Part shown: piece by piece, positions 22,120 to 33,171 of the stretch
Numbering within the stretch: position 1 is the first letter of the stretch
Layout: each line of letters begins with the position of its first letter
Origin: Hydrangea macrophylla
Taxonomy: Eukaryota; Streptophyta; Magnoliopsida; Cornales; Hydrangeaceae
NCBI GenBank assembly: GCA_033977485.1
Contig: CM066988.1
Location: 72,159,169 to 72,223,168 of the forward strand
Reading direction: 5' to 3'
Length of the DNA: 64,000 nt
The notes under the pieces: model-generated
The model's input: the letters and a program-made list of their open reading frames with translations, nothing else
What the model was told of the DNA's origin: nothing
The model's database searches: none
Translations under genes and position numbers: made by a program

Positions 22120-22640
22120 TTTTGTGACAGAAAAATCCATCACAAAAAAGGTGCAATTTCGTCACAAAACTTTTTGTGACGGAATTACATTTTTTGTGAC
22201 AGATTTGTGCCCGACACAAGTTAATTAGGGGTGTCACAAAAAGTCTCTTTCGGGTCAAATTCCGTCACAAAAAGTATTTATGATGGATTTTGTGTCGGAT
22301 ATGCGTGTGACACAAAAACTAGTGTCACCTATGCTTAAAATTTATGACAGTTTATTTGTGTCAGCCCAAAACCGCTACAAATATTATTTGTTACGGAAAT
22401 ATGTTCCACACAAATAGTAGTGTCACATTTGATTTGAGGTATTTTATTTGTGTTGACCCGAAACTGTCACAAATGCTATTTGTGACAGATTTGTATACTA
22501 TATTTGTGTCAACCCAAAACCGTAACAAATAGTATTTGTGACGGAATAAATAGTATTTGTGACGGAATTTTAAATATTATGACCACAATTATTAGCAAAA
22601 TCGTCACCAATAATGTTTGTGACGGAAATTTTTATATTAT
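22120..22640. repeat. CACTA subterminal repeats (TTTGTGACGG family)
   Basis: More than a dozen copies of TTTGTGACGG / CCGTCACAAA variants lie within 520 bp, some as inverted pairs. In the CACTA superfamily such arrays bind the element's own DNA-binding protein. Confidence 0.75.
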
Positions 22641-25600
22641 CACCAAAAATTATTATTTCTCCATTACAATAAATTAGACACACTTATTTTTAAGTACAAG
22701 AACCACATAAAATTTAAAAGCATATTAATTAAAGATAAAACAAGATACAATAAAGTATATGTTCATACATAATTGTTTCATAGCTGGCATTAGTATAAAT
22801 AAAATGAAATAACAATAATCTGAATAAAATCTTTACACTTATAATTGATTCTCATCATGATCTAAATCCTCTAATCTCTCGCCACAACCTGAAACCGAAA
22901 ATGAAAGTTCAATTAAAATAATAATAATTCAGCCACCTAACAACCCAAAGAGCAAAACAAGATCAAAGATACAAATAAAAACTATCCAAAGAAGCAACAC
23001 AAGAACAAAAAAAGGGTAAAGATTCCTACAAAAAATTAGCAGAATTTCCTCGGTTTTTATAACATTCGAAAATTTTCATAAACCTATATAAATATATAAA
23101 TTTATCACAACCCAAAATTAACATACAACTCTTTAAAACTTTTATGATCTAGTATACCAAACTTTAGCACAAATTTCTTATCTCAAATGACTACCAACAA
23201 CATGATGAGTCTAATGTTAGTTCATGCTATACAACAAACAATCGAAGATCACCAACCCTAATTGTGAATGCACCACAACTCACAATTCTGCTCATTAATA
23301 CAAGATGATTAACTATACTATTTCACTACACAAAAACATACACTCGCACACTACAACTCACAATTATGCTCATCAACACAATGAATAAAAATGGGTAATA
23401 AATTAGAGCTATATCTAACAATTTGGTAGTAAATTACATATGCAAAGAAATTACCTCATCATCTTGGTTATAGTATCTACATCAACCTCAGAGTTTGGGC
23501 AGTGCACATTTGATTAAGTATGAACCTACAAAAATTCAAACATTACATAAAAAAATAGGGTAAGTAAAACTGGGACAGTGGTGATTTATTTTATATCTAT
23601 CTATATGTATGTGTATATAGATGTATGTATAGAGAGAGAGAGAGAAAGACCCAGAAGAGGGATAGAGATGGACATAGAAATATTGTAGAGAGAGTTATTT
23701 GTTTTAGAAGTTGAGGAGCATGGGGTTCTATCAACCCTCAACTCACGTCCTTATGTGCAAAACACCATCTCCTACTCGAAAGCAGAAGACTTTTGTCATT
23801 CCAAGCACTCCCTAAGTCATGGAAAAGAAACTACTGGAAGTTCTCACTTACCTGTCCCCAGTGAAAATGATTAATAGCAGTACTATGTTCGTAATTGTAG
23901 TTATTCCCATAGTGTGTATGGCCATACTCATCTCCCATCAGCATCATGGGTATTCCCTGGTTAGATACAACCACACAAACCATTCAACTTTAAATTGTGA
24001 ATACAATCTTCACAATGGTTTTCACAGTCGAAAAGGATAGTTAGATATTCATAATCCAAAGCCAGTAAGATTATAATAGGACAGGTACAAAAGACAAAAA
24101 TAAATGGGAAAAATGAAAGAAACTAATAATTAGAATAACAGCTCAGCCACATCAACTCCTGCAATAGTAGATTACATGGTCTAAAGTTCCCATAAGGAAA
24201 AATTGTAAATCAAAACTATGTACTATATAATAGTATGGCAGAATGCTGCCAGTATGAGAAAGGGCAGGGCAACATTTTACCACATGAGCCAAATAAAGAA
24301 AAACTCCGAGTATCAAGCTTTTCCATATTCATACATGAATTTTCAAGAGAAAAAAATTATAAACTGATAAAGGTAAACAACAGCAAACTTTGTAATTGCA
24401 AGCAAGAGACATAAAGTAACAACATGGGGGAGTGATAAATAAAGGAGACCAGCAGATAGAATGAAATCAGGGAACTTTTGACTTAACAGCGATTCCTGGG
24501 TTTGGATAAACTAATGAACTAAACTCCCCATGAAGAGTCAGCCTAGGATTCTAGGATAATTGAAAGTATGAAATTATAAGAAAGAACTAGTAGTAATTAG
24601 GATGAGCCGCATCAGTTATCATTTCTAAGGGAAAGTCCATGCAGGATATTCTCCAATAAGAATTTATCCAAATTTGATTGCCAAAATATTGTTTCAGCAA
24701 CAGGGAATGTAGTATTGCAAAGATTTCTACACCTTTCATTAAAAGAGCCATCCATGTTGTGCCACATTGTAAAAGGCTGTTAATATGCTAGAACTTAGAA
24801 GTGAATTTGGTTATTGTCCAATTTCAGAAGGTATCTTACAAGTGCTCAAATGAAAAATCTGCTAGCAAACAAGTGCGCAACATTCCTAGCAACCAAATCC
24901 ACATGAATATAACAATTACACTAAACCTAACAAGACAGTTTAGAAGGACAGATTGTTAACCCTCCAATGAATGAATGAATGAATGAACTTTTTTCCAAAG
25001 TAAATTCATACCCAAAAACTTAAAGTTATGACTGTTTCCAAACTAAATGAAAATATATATTTAACTTCTCTCCATGCTTCACAGAAAGAACGGCTACAAA
25101 ATAAGTTCTAAAGCAAAATGAAAAGAGAACTATCAAAATATTCATGACTTCTGTCAATTAAAAAGAGTTCAAGTGGACCCAAAGAGCTGAAGACTCATTC
25201 TTCCAACGAGTACACAATTTGAAGCTCATTTGTGTAGCAGTCAGGAAATAAAGAGATAGTAACGTCACAGCTTTTCAGATAACCAAACAAGTTTTTTTTT
25301 CAAAGAGTTGTGGAAAAGCTAATCCAAATAGTCACACAGCTTTCAGACAACCACTTATAAGTGATAGCTGGCCCTGAAAAACTTATCCTAAGTGGGCTCT
25401 TATTAATTCATAAACCAAAATATTTTTTGGACCCAAAATAGATATAGTTAATTATATGATCCACTGAATTTGTATCTTCAATGAAGTTAATCACACCAAT
25501 CAGTTAACATGTCAAAACTGCAAAAACTAAATCACCAAGAAGGAAATCTCTAGACACTACCTTCATAACCATAATTCCAGCAGAAATTATCATTGCATCT

Positions 25601-26758
25601 ATTGTTGCCACCTTCTTTATTTTCATCATTGTGCTATCATAACAAAGGACAAGAAAATGAGTTGAGTTCATTAGTCACCGTGAACCGTTTTTAAAAAAAA
25701 GACCTAATATTCAAGTACCTTAAAGTTACATGATACAAGGTCGTACAACGTAAGCCCATCGTGTGCTATAACGAAATTGACACTGTGGTATGGTTTGCGC
25801 TTATTCATCTGTATAAAGTAAAAAACACCTACTTCACATTACATCAACGAAACAGATGGATGAGTACTGTAATCAACTTAGAGGAGAAAATGATGGCGGA
25901 ATCTAATGTCTAATCATGCAACAGATGTAATCAAACATTGTTAGCTACAATTTTTTCTCATAGTTTCACCGTCATTCATTATCGAAATTGGGAAAAAGCA
26001 AAATTTTATGCTCGAAAAGAAAATAAAGGAGTGAATTTGGCATACGAAGCTAAAATATAACATGATGTTAATGACATTAATTTTTCTCACCTTATATAAG
26101 TCAGTAGAACTGGCAACTCGAGTAGCAAATTCCCCCTTCATACCAACATCACCCTGCGTTTTGAACAATTTCTAAGAAAGTCAGTTAACAAACTTGACAT
26201 GCAATCAACAATATAGAGTGCCTAAAGTATCCATTAATATTAGAACTAAGTGTGACTAGCATTTAAACTTTTTTTGGTTCATGGATTTGGTGAGGGAAAA
26301 GAGAGAGGAAAGGAAAATAAAGGAACTTGTTTTCCTTTCCGCTCACTCTTCCCTCACCAAATCAATGAACCAAACAGAGCCTTAAGAAATTTGAAGTCCT
26401 CTCATGCTTGAAGGAATTTGAAGTCTTCTAATACACAAATTGTGCTCCACACAAATCATCAAAAGAAAACTCAATGCTGGTAGCAAAATCTATATCTCAC
26501 GAAATTGATTCCCATATATGCATAGAATAAATTAAAACATACCACCACGAAGTTGGATTGTTCAGTGTAGAGAAACAGAGATTGATAAGGTCGAAAAAAA
26601 GTTAGGGTTTTGTAGTGATTTTGCTTTATCATCCACTTCAAAAAATAGCAATTTGAGGTCTCACAGTAATGAATGTCTCATAGATCGGCAATGCTTCAAT
26701 CACACACACTAGACTGGTTAGGGAAAATGAAGGTCTCTCAGTAATTATGCCTCTGGTT

Positions 26759-26789
<31 letters not shown>

Positions 26790-26880
26790 CAGATCAACAA
26801 TCACTACAAGAAAAAAATTGACATATAATCTATCATCTACACACACATACATATATATACACATATACACATATATATAT
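22641..26880. other. Internal CACTA sequence without recognised genes
   Basis: AT-rich DNA with only short, unsupported open frames. It contains a GA microsatellite at 23629-23645, a strong foldback at 26273-26375, a GA microsatellite at 26758-26781 and a solitary CACTACAAG at 26802. Confidence 0.5.
26273..26375. repeat. Near-perfect hairpin / foldback element
   Basis: TTGGTTCATGGATTTGGTGA on the left pairs with CACCAAATCAATGAACCAAA on the right, and the inner GAGAGAGGAAAGGAAAA pairs with TTTTCCTTTCC. The stem is about 45 bp with few mismatches around a ~12 bp loop. It could be a small MITE or the source of a hairpin RNA. Confidence 0.65.
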
Positions 26881-27035
26881 ACGGGCAGCTTCCTAGACGA
26901 ACTCCCGCAAGATATAAACGTACGGACCACTGTTTAAGTGGAAAAGAAATTGACACACGGGTCTACTTAAGTGAGACCCGACCCAAAGTACATACCCATT
27001 TGGCTGGAAAAGAAAAGAAAAAAAAAAGAGACCCT
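26881..27035 (+). repeat. MULE left terminal inverted repeat
   Basis: It matches the reverse complement of 31980-32131 with only scattered differences. A CT microsatellite follows immediately. Confidence 0.85.
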
Positions 27036-27539
27036 AAACGTCTCTCTCTCTCTCTCTCTGTTACATGTACTCCAGTTTCTACTCTCCTCAGTCCTTTCTC
27101 TCTCTCTCTCCTACTCAGAAGAGAAAATGGGTTCTCATTTGTATCAAAAAAATTTACAGAGAAACCCATTAGCAGTCGGAAGAACAGCTACCGTTGCCGC
27201 CACTAAACTACCTTCGGTGGGCTGAAATCAATTTGGGTCCAATGGAATTGGGGATCGGAGAGCTCACCGATCAACCGAAATTGGGAACCGCAGCCGCAGG
27301 CGCAGGCAGAGAGAAGATCATCAGATCTGGAGGCCATTTATAATGTATCTATTACAATAAAATGTTGATTTGTTTACATAATAAGCCTATTGCAATGTAG
27401 AAGCCCATTTTGGGCATGAACTTGTTTGTGGAGGTGAATATAATTTTAATTGAACTATAAAATTTCATTTTGGGCATCACACAAAGAGGATTTTTTTTTG
27501 TCATAGCTGTGTGTAAGAAATTTCTTTGTTTGTTGATTT

Positions 27540-27792
27540 GCATGAGACTTATAGCTCTATCTATGTGTTTAGTCTTATTTTGATTGTTTGGGAGCGTAGA
27601 TTGGCAGGGGCATAGGATTTCTTCATAATGTTTTGGGTTGCTTTCAAGCTGTTTGTTCAATTGCTTGAAATAGTTGAATTTTTTGGGTTCCCACCTAGCT
27701 TGTGCTAGTCGATTGATTTTGTAATGGCTAACATAGCACTGCTTTTTTTTTTTTTTTTAATCAATGAAATAATGTTCCAAAAAAAAAAAAAG
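27540..27792 (+). repeat. Possible short retroposed sequence with oligo(A) tail
   Basis: The segment ends TTAATCAATGAAATAATGTTCC followed by 13 A, preceded by a 17-T run. This looks like the 3' end of a plant LINE or a retroposed transcript. I see no coding content and no clear target duplication. Confidence 0.3.
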
Positions 27793-27859
27793 ATCAATAT
27801 AATTCTGATTACTATTTTTTCCCCACTACTCTCTTATCTGTTTTGCATTATAGCTTGTT

Positions 27860-28670
27860 CTTAAAAACTGTTTGTGGGTTGAAGCATTCTGGACTGACTA
27901 CAAAGACTGTGAAGACCAAGAGGATTAGCAGATTCAGATTTAAAACAACTCTAACACTTTGAAACATAAGGATTAGCACATTCAGATTTGAAGCCTTCTG
28001 GACTAACCACAAAGAATGTGAAGGAAAATTTAAAAATGCTAGATTGGAGATTGAGAGACTCAAAGAAGATCTTCATATTTGTAATAGCCCTGCTATAGAT
28101 CTTGATCTTGTTCAAAGAAGATCTTTTGACAAAACAAAAACTGTTTGTGGGTTGATCAGAAGGGGTTGTTGGGTGTAATGTATGTCCCTATATGGGCAAT
28201 TTGTCAATGAAAAAGCAAATTGCAAATGACCACACTAAAGGTTGTAATGTAATGTTTTGGCTGTAATGTTTTCTGGAATCACTTTACTTCAACAGTAAAG
28301 GTTGTTCATTTATTTAGTTTTAAAACACTACAGGTTGGATCATAATCTCCCCATTATGAACTCCAATGGTTTTGACTATGACCCCAACTAAACCATTCTG
28401 GAGGAAATCAACACAAGAACAAAGAAGGAGAACCAATAGGTAAAAGAAAAAATAGAAAGTCAATATAACATATGAAAAAAAAAAACAGAAATGCTAGATT
28501 GGAGATTGAGAAACTCAAAGAAGATCTTCATATTTGTAATAGCCCTGCTATAGATCTTGATCTTGTTCAAAGAAGATCTTTTGACAAAACAAAAGCTGTT
28601 AATTCTGGAGAAGGAGAACCAATAGGTAAAAAAAAAAAAAAAAACAGAAAGTCAATATAACATATGAAAC
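27860..28670. repeat. Mosaic of local direct duplications inside the MULE
   Basis: Several overlapping direct repeats are present. About 107 bp at 28033-28139 recurs at 28490-28596 (AATGCTAGATTGGAGATTGA through TTTTGACAAAACAAAA). AAAACTGTTTGTGGGTTGA occurs at about 27863 and 28136. GGATTAGCA(G/C)ATTCAGATTT occurs twice near 27920 and 27970. GGAGAACCAATAGGTAAAA with AGTCAATATAACATATGAAA occurs near 28425 and 28613. The 107-bp unit is open as LEIEKLKEDLHICNS on the plus strand, so it may be a captured exon piece of an unrecognised gene. Confidence 0.7.
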
Positions 28671-28798
28671 AGAGCCCCAAAGTTCAAATGCAAGGTCCAT
28701 AACAAAGGTAACATCCTTGACACATGAAAGAGTGAGTCCCAAAAGTTAAAATACCAAAATAAAGGAAAAATAACTAGGTTGGTAAAAGAACAAAATAA

Positions 28799-31184
28799 TC
28801 ACAAGTAGTTGTCCATAGTGTCATCATCATCATAATCATCATCATCATCATCATCATCCTCTGCCATTTCAGTACCATGGGAATATCTGCAAGGAATGAA
28901 AATCACAAGTTATTGTCCATAGTGCCTATTTTGCAGTAAAAAAAACGAAATAAATAACAATATTAAAAATAAAATAAATTGCAGTGTGTCTTTTACATTT
29001 TATTAAGCATTGGACAATTCCTTTTGTTGTGTGATTGACCTGACAATCCACAACCATTGCAGCGCCTAGTAGCCTTTCCTTTTCTCTTCTCTTTTCCTCC
29101 TTCCAACCTTCTCCCACACCCCTTTGAGCGAACTTTATGTGGCTCATTGAACATTCGCTCTAAAGGAGTAGGGGTGGGTGTAGAAACTACTCCCTTAGCA
29201 ATTAACATCGACTTGATTTTTCCAAAAGCATGTGCCAAACTTTCTCTTAGCACTTCAGTTGTCTCTTCAGTGAGAATGGCTTCATCAATTACACTTGAAG
29301 CAAAGCTAAATAAGCTGTTATGCCTAACCACCAATGAAGTGTCAAATGCTTCTTTTGAGCCAATACAAAAATCATCTTCCACAGTAACAGACTTTGCTAC
29401 CTTCGTCCATCTCCTAAAGATGTATATATCAGGTAGCTTCACAATTTGCTTTTTACTCATATATGTCAGTATGTGCCGACATGGAATTCCTTCAGATTCC
29501 ATTTTTTTGCATGAACTCACAAATCCTGATGACTTTTCCTCAACAACTTTTTGAACCCTTTTACTCCCAATTGCACGCTGAACACTATAGATGCACAAAT
29601 GCTGATTTTCAAAATCAACATCAATCAAATAAGCCAAAGTTTGCCACAACTCTTCTTGAAATATATAAAAAACAGTATGTGTGTAAATTTTACTCATTTG
29701 CTTCTCCATCAAAGATGGTGTTTTACAAATAGGGTTTTCATTGATATCACTGTGATTAAGCTCTAGCTCATTGTGTCGTAACCGCTTCAACGCCCTATTA
29801 AAACGTGTCACAAAATCATTTAATGAGTTATTCTTCTTCATATACTTCTTGAAAAATGAGTGGCAACTTTCGGCTCTTTGACTACTTGACATATGCGCAG
29901 AGAATGTGTTATTCACAAATGCAGGAACCCACCTCATACGATTGGCATACTGAACTTGTAACCACTCATTACTTGCTAAGTTACTTTTTTCCATCAAAAA
30001 TGTCCATTTTGTTTCAAACTCCTCTGGTGTCTCTGAATCCCAAATACAACTTCTGAACTCCTTCCAACGAGCTTTATAGTTAATTGCATTTATCTTTTCT
30101 AAAAACTTATTCAAAATATGCCAAATACAATATCTATGAATAGCATTTGGCATGACTTCAGCAATAGCTTTTGACATCGTAGGATCTTGATCAGTGATGA
30201 TCATTCGTGGTGGAGGTCCTGGCATAGCATCCAACCATTCTTTGAGAAGCCAAACAAAAGATTCAAAGGTCTCATCACTCAAGAAAGCACACCCAAAAAA
30301 AGTTGTTTGGGTATGGTTATTAACCCCCACAAAAGGTGCAAATATCATAATGTAACGATTTGTATTGTATGTTGTGTCAAAGACTACCACATCTCTGAAA
30401 ACCTGGTATGCCTTTCTGGAGGTCGCATCTGCCCAAAAACAATGAGTAATCCTCTTATCATCATCTGCCTTTACTTTGAAAATGAATGCTGGATTCTTCT
30501 CTTGTTTTGATTGAAAGTACTCATACAACATTTTGGCATCGTGTCCATCGTACTTCTTCCTTAAATCTTGCTCAACATTGTAAATATCTTGTTGAGTACA
30601 TCCAATATTTTCTAGACCTCCTGCATGTAGTTCCATAATACTTATTTGTTGATGTGCAGGCACATTTGCTGTAGAAAATTGTAATGCTAGCTATTTCTTG
30701 GCATTTGAAACATATCTATGAGATCTCAAAAAATGCACTTTGTGAAGTGTTGCAAGCACGTGGTTGTGGGCCTCATTGACTTGGCTAACAACAAAGCCTT
30801 GCCCCAATTTGGACCTCACCACGGCCATCTTCGCCCCACATCCCTCTCTTACTAACCCATGTCGCCGTTGGACATTAATGTTTATTTTTCGTCTTCTCCC
30901 TTGTTTGTAACACACACATTCTTTTCTTGTAATTTCACCCCCAATCTTTTCGCTTGAATGACTTCAAACACTAAACCCAGCCTCCCTAGCATAGTTTTAT
31001 AGAAGGCCTGTGCATCATTCAATGAATCAAACTCCTGATTTAATTTTGGCTTGATTTGTCCCCTTGCTTCTGGAATATGAGTGGTATGATTGGATGATGC
31101 ATCATTGACTTGACCCATTTCCTCCTCTGACCCATGATCCAATTGATCTTCCGACTTATGTTCCATGCCCTCAATAACATCCAT
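28799..31184 (-). pseudogene. FAR1-related MULE transposase (frameshift and one stop)
   Basis: The start chosen is the Met at 31184 (MDVIEGMEHKSEDQ, context GCCATGG). An acidic lead is followed by the FAR1 DNA-binding domain (EFDSLNDAQAFYKTMLGRLG, then TRKECVCYKQGRRRKININ). A slip in a C5 run at 30938-30942 shifts the frame within this domain. A TAG at 30691-30693 interrupts the linker after SNAKK. The MULE catalytic domain then runs open for over 550 codons: first Asp in VVFDTTYNTNRY, second Asp in IITDQDPTMSKAI and a CIWHILNKF block. A SWIM-type zinc finger (SSCKKMESEGIPCRHIL, first Cys replaced by Ser) and a C-terminal CCHC-like knuckle (CNGCGLSGQSHNKRNC) follow. A second exon (28799-28886) joins in frame through GT at 28996 and AG before 28886 and adds an Asp-rich tail ending DDDDTMDNYL. 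The protein would bind the TIRs and cut the element out. With two lesions this copy is probably inactive. Confidence 0.85.
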
Positions 31185-31264
31185 GGCGTATCGTAATGGG
31201 AAAATAAAGCAACTAATACCAATTGGACCGGTATGAGCAAAACCTACAAATGTATACCACAACG

Positions 31265-31896
31265 CATAAACAAATAAGAATCAAATAAATGGGAACTTTA
31301 TACTGACTAATAAGAATCAAATGTATACCACAACACATAAACAAATAATAATCAAATGTATGCCATGTTTTAGATATACCGACTAATTTTCCCTAAAGGA
31401 ATAAAAAGGAAAAAAAAAAGGTTGTCGATTAGTTTTTGTTTTTTTGTTTTGTTTTGTTTTTTTGGTTTTTTTTTTTTTGCTGAAAAGTTGTCCATTTGTT
31501 TGATTCTTCAAAATTTGTGATGGCAAAAACTGAACAAGTAGAATATTGATGTCCATTTGTTCTCTGCCCATTCTGGAGTGCAATTGAACTCTTATATTGT
31601 GCTTCCTATTATCAATGAATATTGATTCTTTGCCATTGAAAAAAAAATTTGTGATTGGTACTAGTTAGGTTCACTAAATTAATACTACAACTATCATAAA
31701 AAAAGTAGCAATAAAAAGTACCTTTCAATCCTCAATATTCTTCAACAAAGTAAATAAATTGCACCAACCAATACTACCTAAGTTTCGGACATGGAAGGAG
31801 AGAGAGAGAGACATGAAAGGATATATGAGAATAGAGTGAGATGTATCATACATGAAAGGAGAGAGTAAAATCAGAGATAGAGAAGACAGGGAGACG

Positions 31897-31935
<39 letters not shown>

Positions 31936-31970
31936 CAGGCAGACGTGAGAAAGAGGAGACGTATTGGGCT
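31265..31970. other. MULE internal non-coding DNA upstream of the transposase
   Basis: It lies between the transposase start and the right TIR, so it should include the promoter and leader. It is rich in T-runs and repeats of AATAAGAATCAAATGTATACC near 31305-31380. No TATA box stands out. Confidence 0.4.
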
Positions 31971-31979
31971 GCTTGTTTT

Positions 31980-32131
31980 TCTCTCTTTTTTTTTCTTTTC
32001 TTTTCCTGCCAAATGGGTATGTATTTTGGGTCGGGTCTCACTTAAGTAGACCCGCGTGTCAATATCTTTTCCACTTAAACAGTGGTCCGTACGTTTATAT
32101 CTTGCGGGAGTCCGTCTAGGAAGCTTCCCGT
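31980..32131 (-). repeat. MULE right terminal inverted repeat
   Basis: Inverted copy of 26881-27035. A GA microsatellite (31901-31931) lies just inside, mirroring the CT tract inside the left TIR. The transposase gene reads inward from this end. Confidence 0.85.
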
Positions 32132-32344
32132 ATATATATATATACACATATATATATACACTTACCTTTGGGCTCACGTAGGTAGAAGACTCTTGTTAAG
32201 TGTCGAACCTTAATTTGGAGGTGAAATGATACTCCGATTAGAAAGAAGTGGAGAAACTCTAGGGATTCGGTGGCTGAAGAGAGAGAATGACAAGAAGAAA
32301 ATTGAGAAACCAATTGCAAATGAGAAGAGTAATAAAATGATACG

Positions 32345-32420
32345 TAATATATTTCCGTCACAAAATCTGTCACAAAAACATTATTTGTGACGAAAATTTA
32401 TCCGTCACAAAAGGCCCCTT
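32345..32420. repeat. CACTA right subterminal repeats
   Basis: CCGTCACAAA, TCTGTCACAAAAAC, TTTGTGACGAAA and CCGTCACAAAAGG are the same motif as in 22120-22640. Confidence 0.75.
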
Positions 32421-32509
32421 TTTTGTAGTGGTATATAAATATATTCAATATTGATAATATATATCTGTTTAGTTTTCCTTATGTACCTATATGTATACTT
32501 CCCTATATA

Positions 32510-32685
32510 TATATATAGGGAAAGGCTCTCCAGTGTACTGGACTAGTGCATTGGGCTTTTATGCCTAAAAAATCCGTGGGCTGCTTCGCTGACCTGCGCC
32601 ACGTCTTGCCGCCTCGCTGACCTGCGGGTTTTTTAGGCATAAAAGCCCATTGCACAAGAGAGATTGTCCCTATATATATATATGT
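32510..32685. mobile_element. Palindromic MITE (most complete copy of its family)
   Basis: The left arm (CCCTATAT.. AGTGCATTGGGCTTTTATGCC) mirrors the right arm (TAGGCATAAAAGCCCATTGC.. GTCCCTATAT). The centre holds two GCTGACCTGCG words. Other copies are at 2208-2340 (degenerate) and 39441-39500 (right half only). TA-rich ends suggest insertion at TA. Confidence 0.7.
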
Positions 32686-33055
32686 ATACCCTTGAAGAGG
32701 TGATAATTGAAACTGCTCTTGTTGAGAGGAATTTACTATTAAACAATACTTGAAAATGTTATAATTTAAACCTCCTATTGAGAGGAATTTATTATTAAAT
32801 AACACTTGAAGATGTTATAATTTAAACTTCTCCTGATGGGATAAATTTACTACACATTTTTGAAATAGTAATCATACACCCTTGAAAAGGTTAAAATTTG
32901 TATTCATCCTTAGAGGAGATGGACAGTTCTTGAAGAGACAATATTAGTAAAAGCATTTAACCTCTTGAAGAAGGATATAAATAAAACTTTTATTGAAGTA
33001 CTTATCATACTCCTGAAGAGTTAGTCCTTGAAGAGATAATAAATCAACTTCTCGA
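32616..33055 (+). repeat. Flank copy A (matches 39441-39876)
   Basis: About 440 bp starting gctgacctgcggg (right half of the MITE) and running through TATACCCTTGAAGAGGTGAT to AATAAATCAACTTCTCGA. It recurs directly after the 3' LTR of the copia element. It occupies the place where most of the 5' LTR should be. It is non-coding and AT-rich with repeated CTTGAAGA words. Confidence 0.85.
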
Positions 33056-33158
33056 GCCTTAGTTTCTCCCTTGTAGGGTAATTATAGGTTCACGAAATGT
33101 TTTGCAGTACCAATGTATACATGCTGTTAACGGATTTTGGGAACGCAGTTTCCTAATA
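33056..33158 (+). repeat. Remnant of 5' LTR (last ~100 bp)
   Basis: It matches 39337-39440 (CTTGTAGGGT, TTTTGCAGTACCAATGTATA, GGGAACGCAGTTTCCTAA). Only the U5 end survives. Confidence 0.85.
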
Positions 33159-33159
33159 A

Positions 33160-33171
33160 TGGTATCAGAAC
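33160..33171 (+). other. Primer binding site (initiator Met tRNA)
   Basis: TGGTATCAGAAC follows the LTR remnant; one base differs from the usual TGGTATCAGAGC. Confidence 0.75.

Larger units (their letters stand above)
26881..32131 (-). mobile_element. Mutator-like element (MULE) with long TIRs and FAR1-type transposase
   Basis: Terminal inverted repeats of about 150 bp begin ACGGGCAGCTTCCTAGACG (left) and ACGGGAAGCTTCCTAGACG (right) and stay highly similar through GATATAAACGTACGGACC to the poly-purine GAAAAGAAAAG stretch. The 5.25-kb interior encodes a FAR1/FHY3-family MULE transposase on the minus strand plus a duplicated non-transposase region. Flanks are TA repeats on both sides, so the expected ~9-bp target duplication (atatatata) fits but cannot be distinguished from the microsatellite. 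It lies inside the CACTA element. Confidence 0.85.
22101..32430. mobile_element. CACTA (En/Spm-type) element, 10.3 kb, non-autonomous, with nested MULE
   Basis: It starts CACTACAAGAAAAAATG and ends (reverse complement) CACTACAAAAAAGGGG, with a 3-bp target duplication gta at 22098-22100 and 32431-32433. Both termini carry the same subterminal motif TTTGTGACGG in many copies and both orientations (22120-22640 and 32345-32420), which ties the two ends together. No TNPD/TNPA-like transposase is visible. The bulk of the right half is a Mutator-like element (26881-32131). A stray CACTACAAG at 26802 lacks the same subterminal repeats. Confidence 0.82.

Noticed and set aside
23819..24040. 73-codon plus-strand frame with a hydrophobic segment
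   Set aside because: It has no similarity I recognise, no promoter context, and lies inside CACTA filler sequence.
26802..32430. Alternative CACTA element starting at the CACTACAAG at 26802
   Set aside because: The flanking three bases do not match the gta at the right end and the TTTGTGACGG repeats are absent on that side. The end at 22101 fits both tests.
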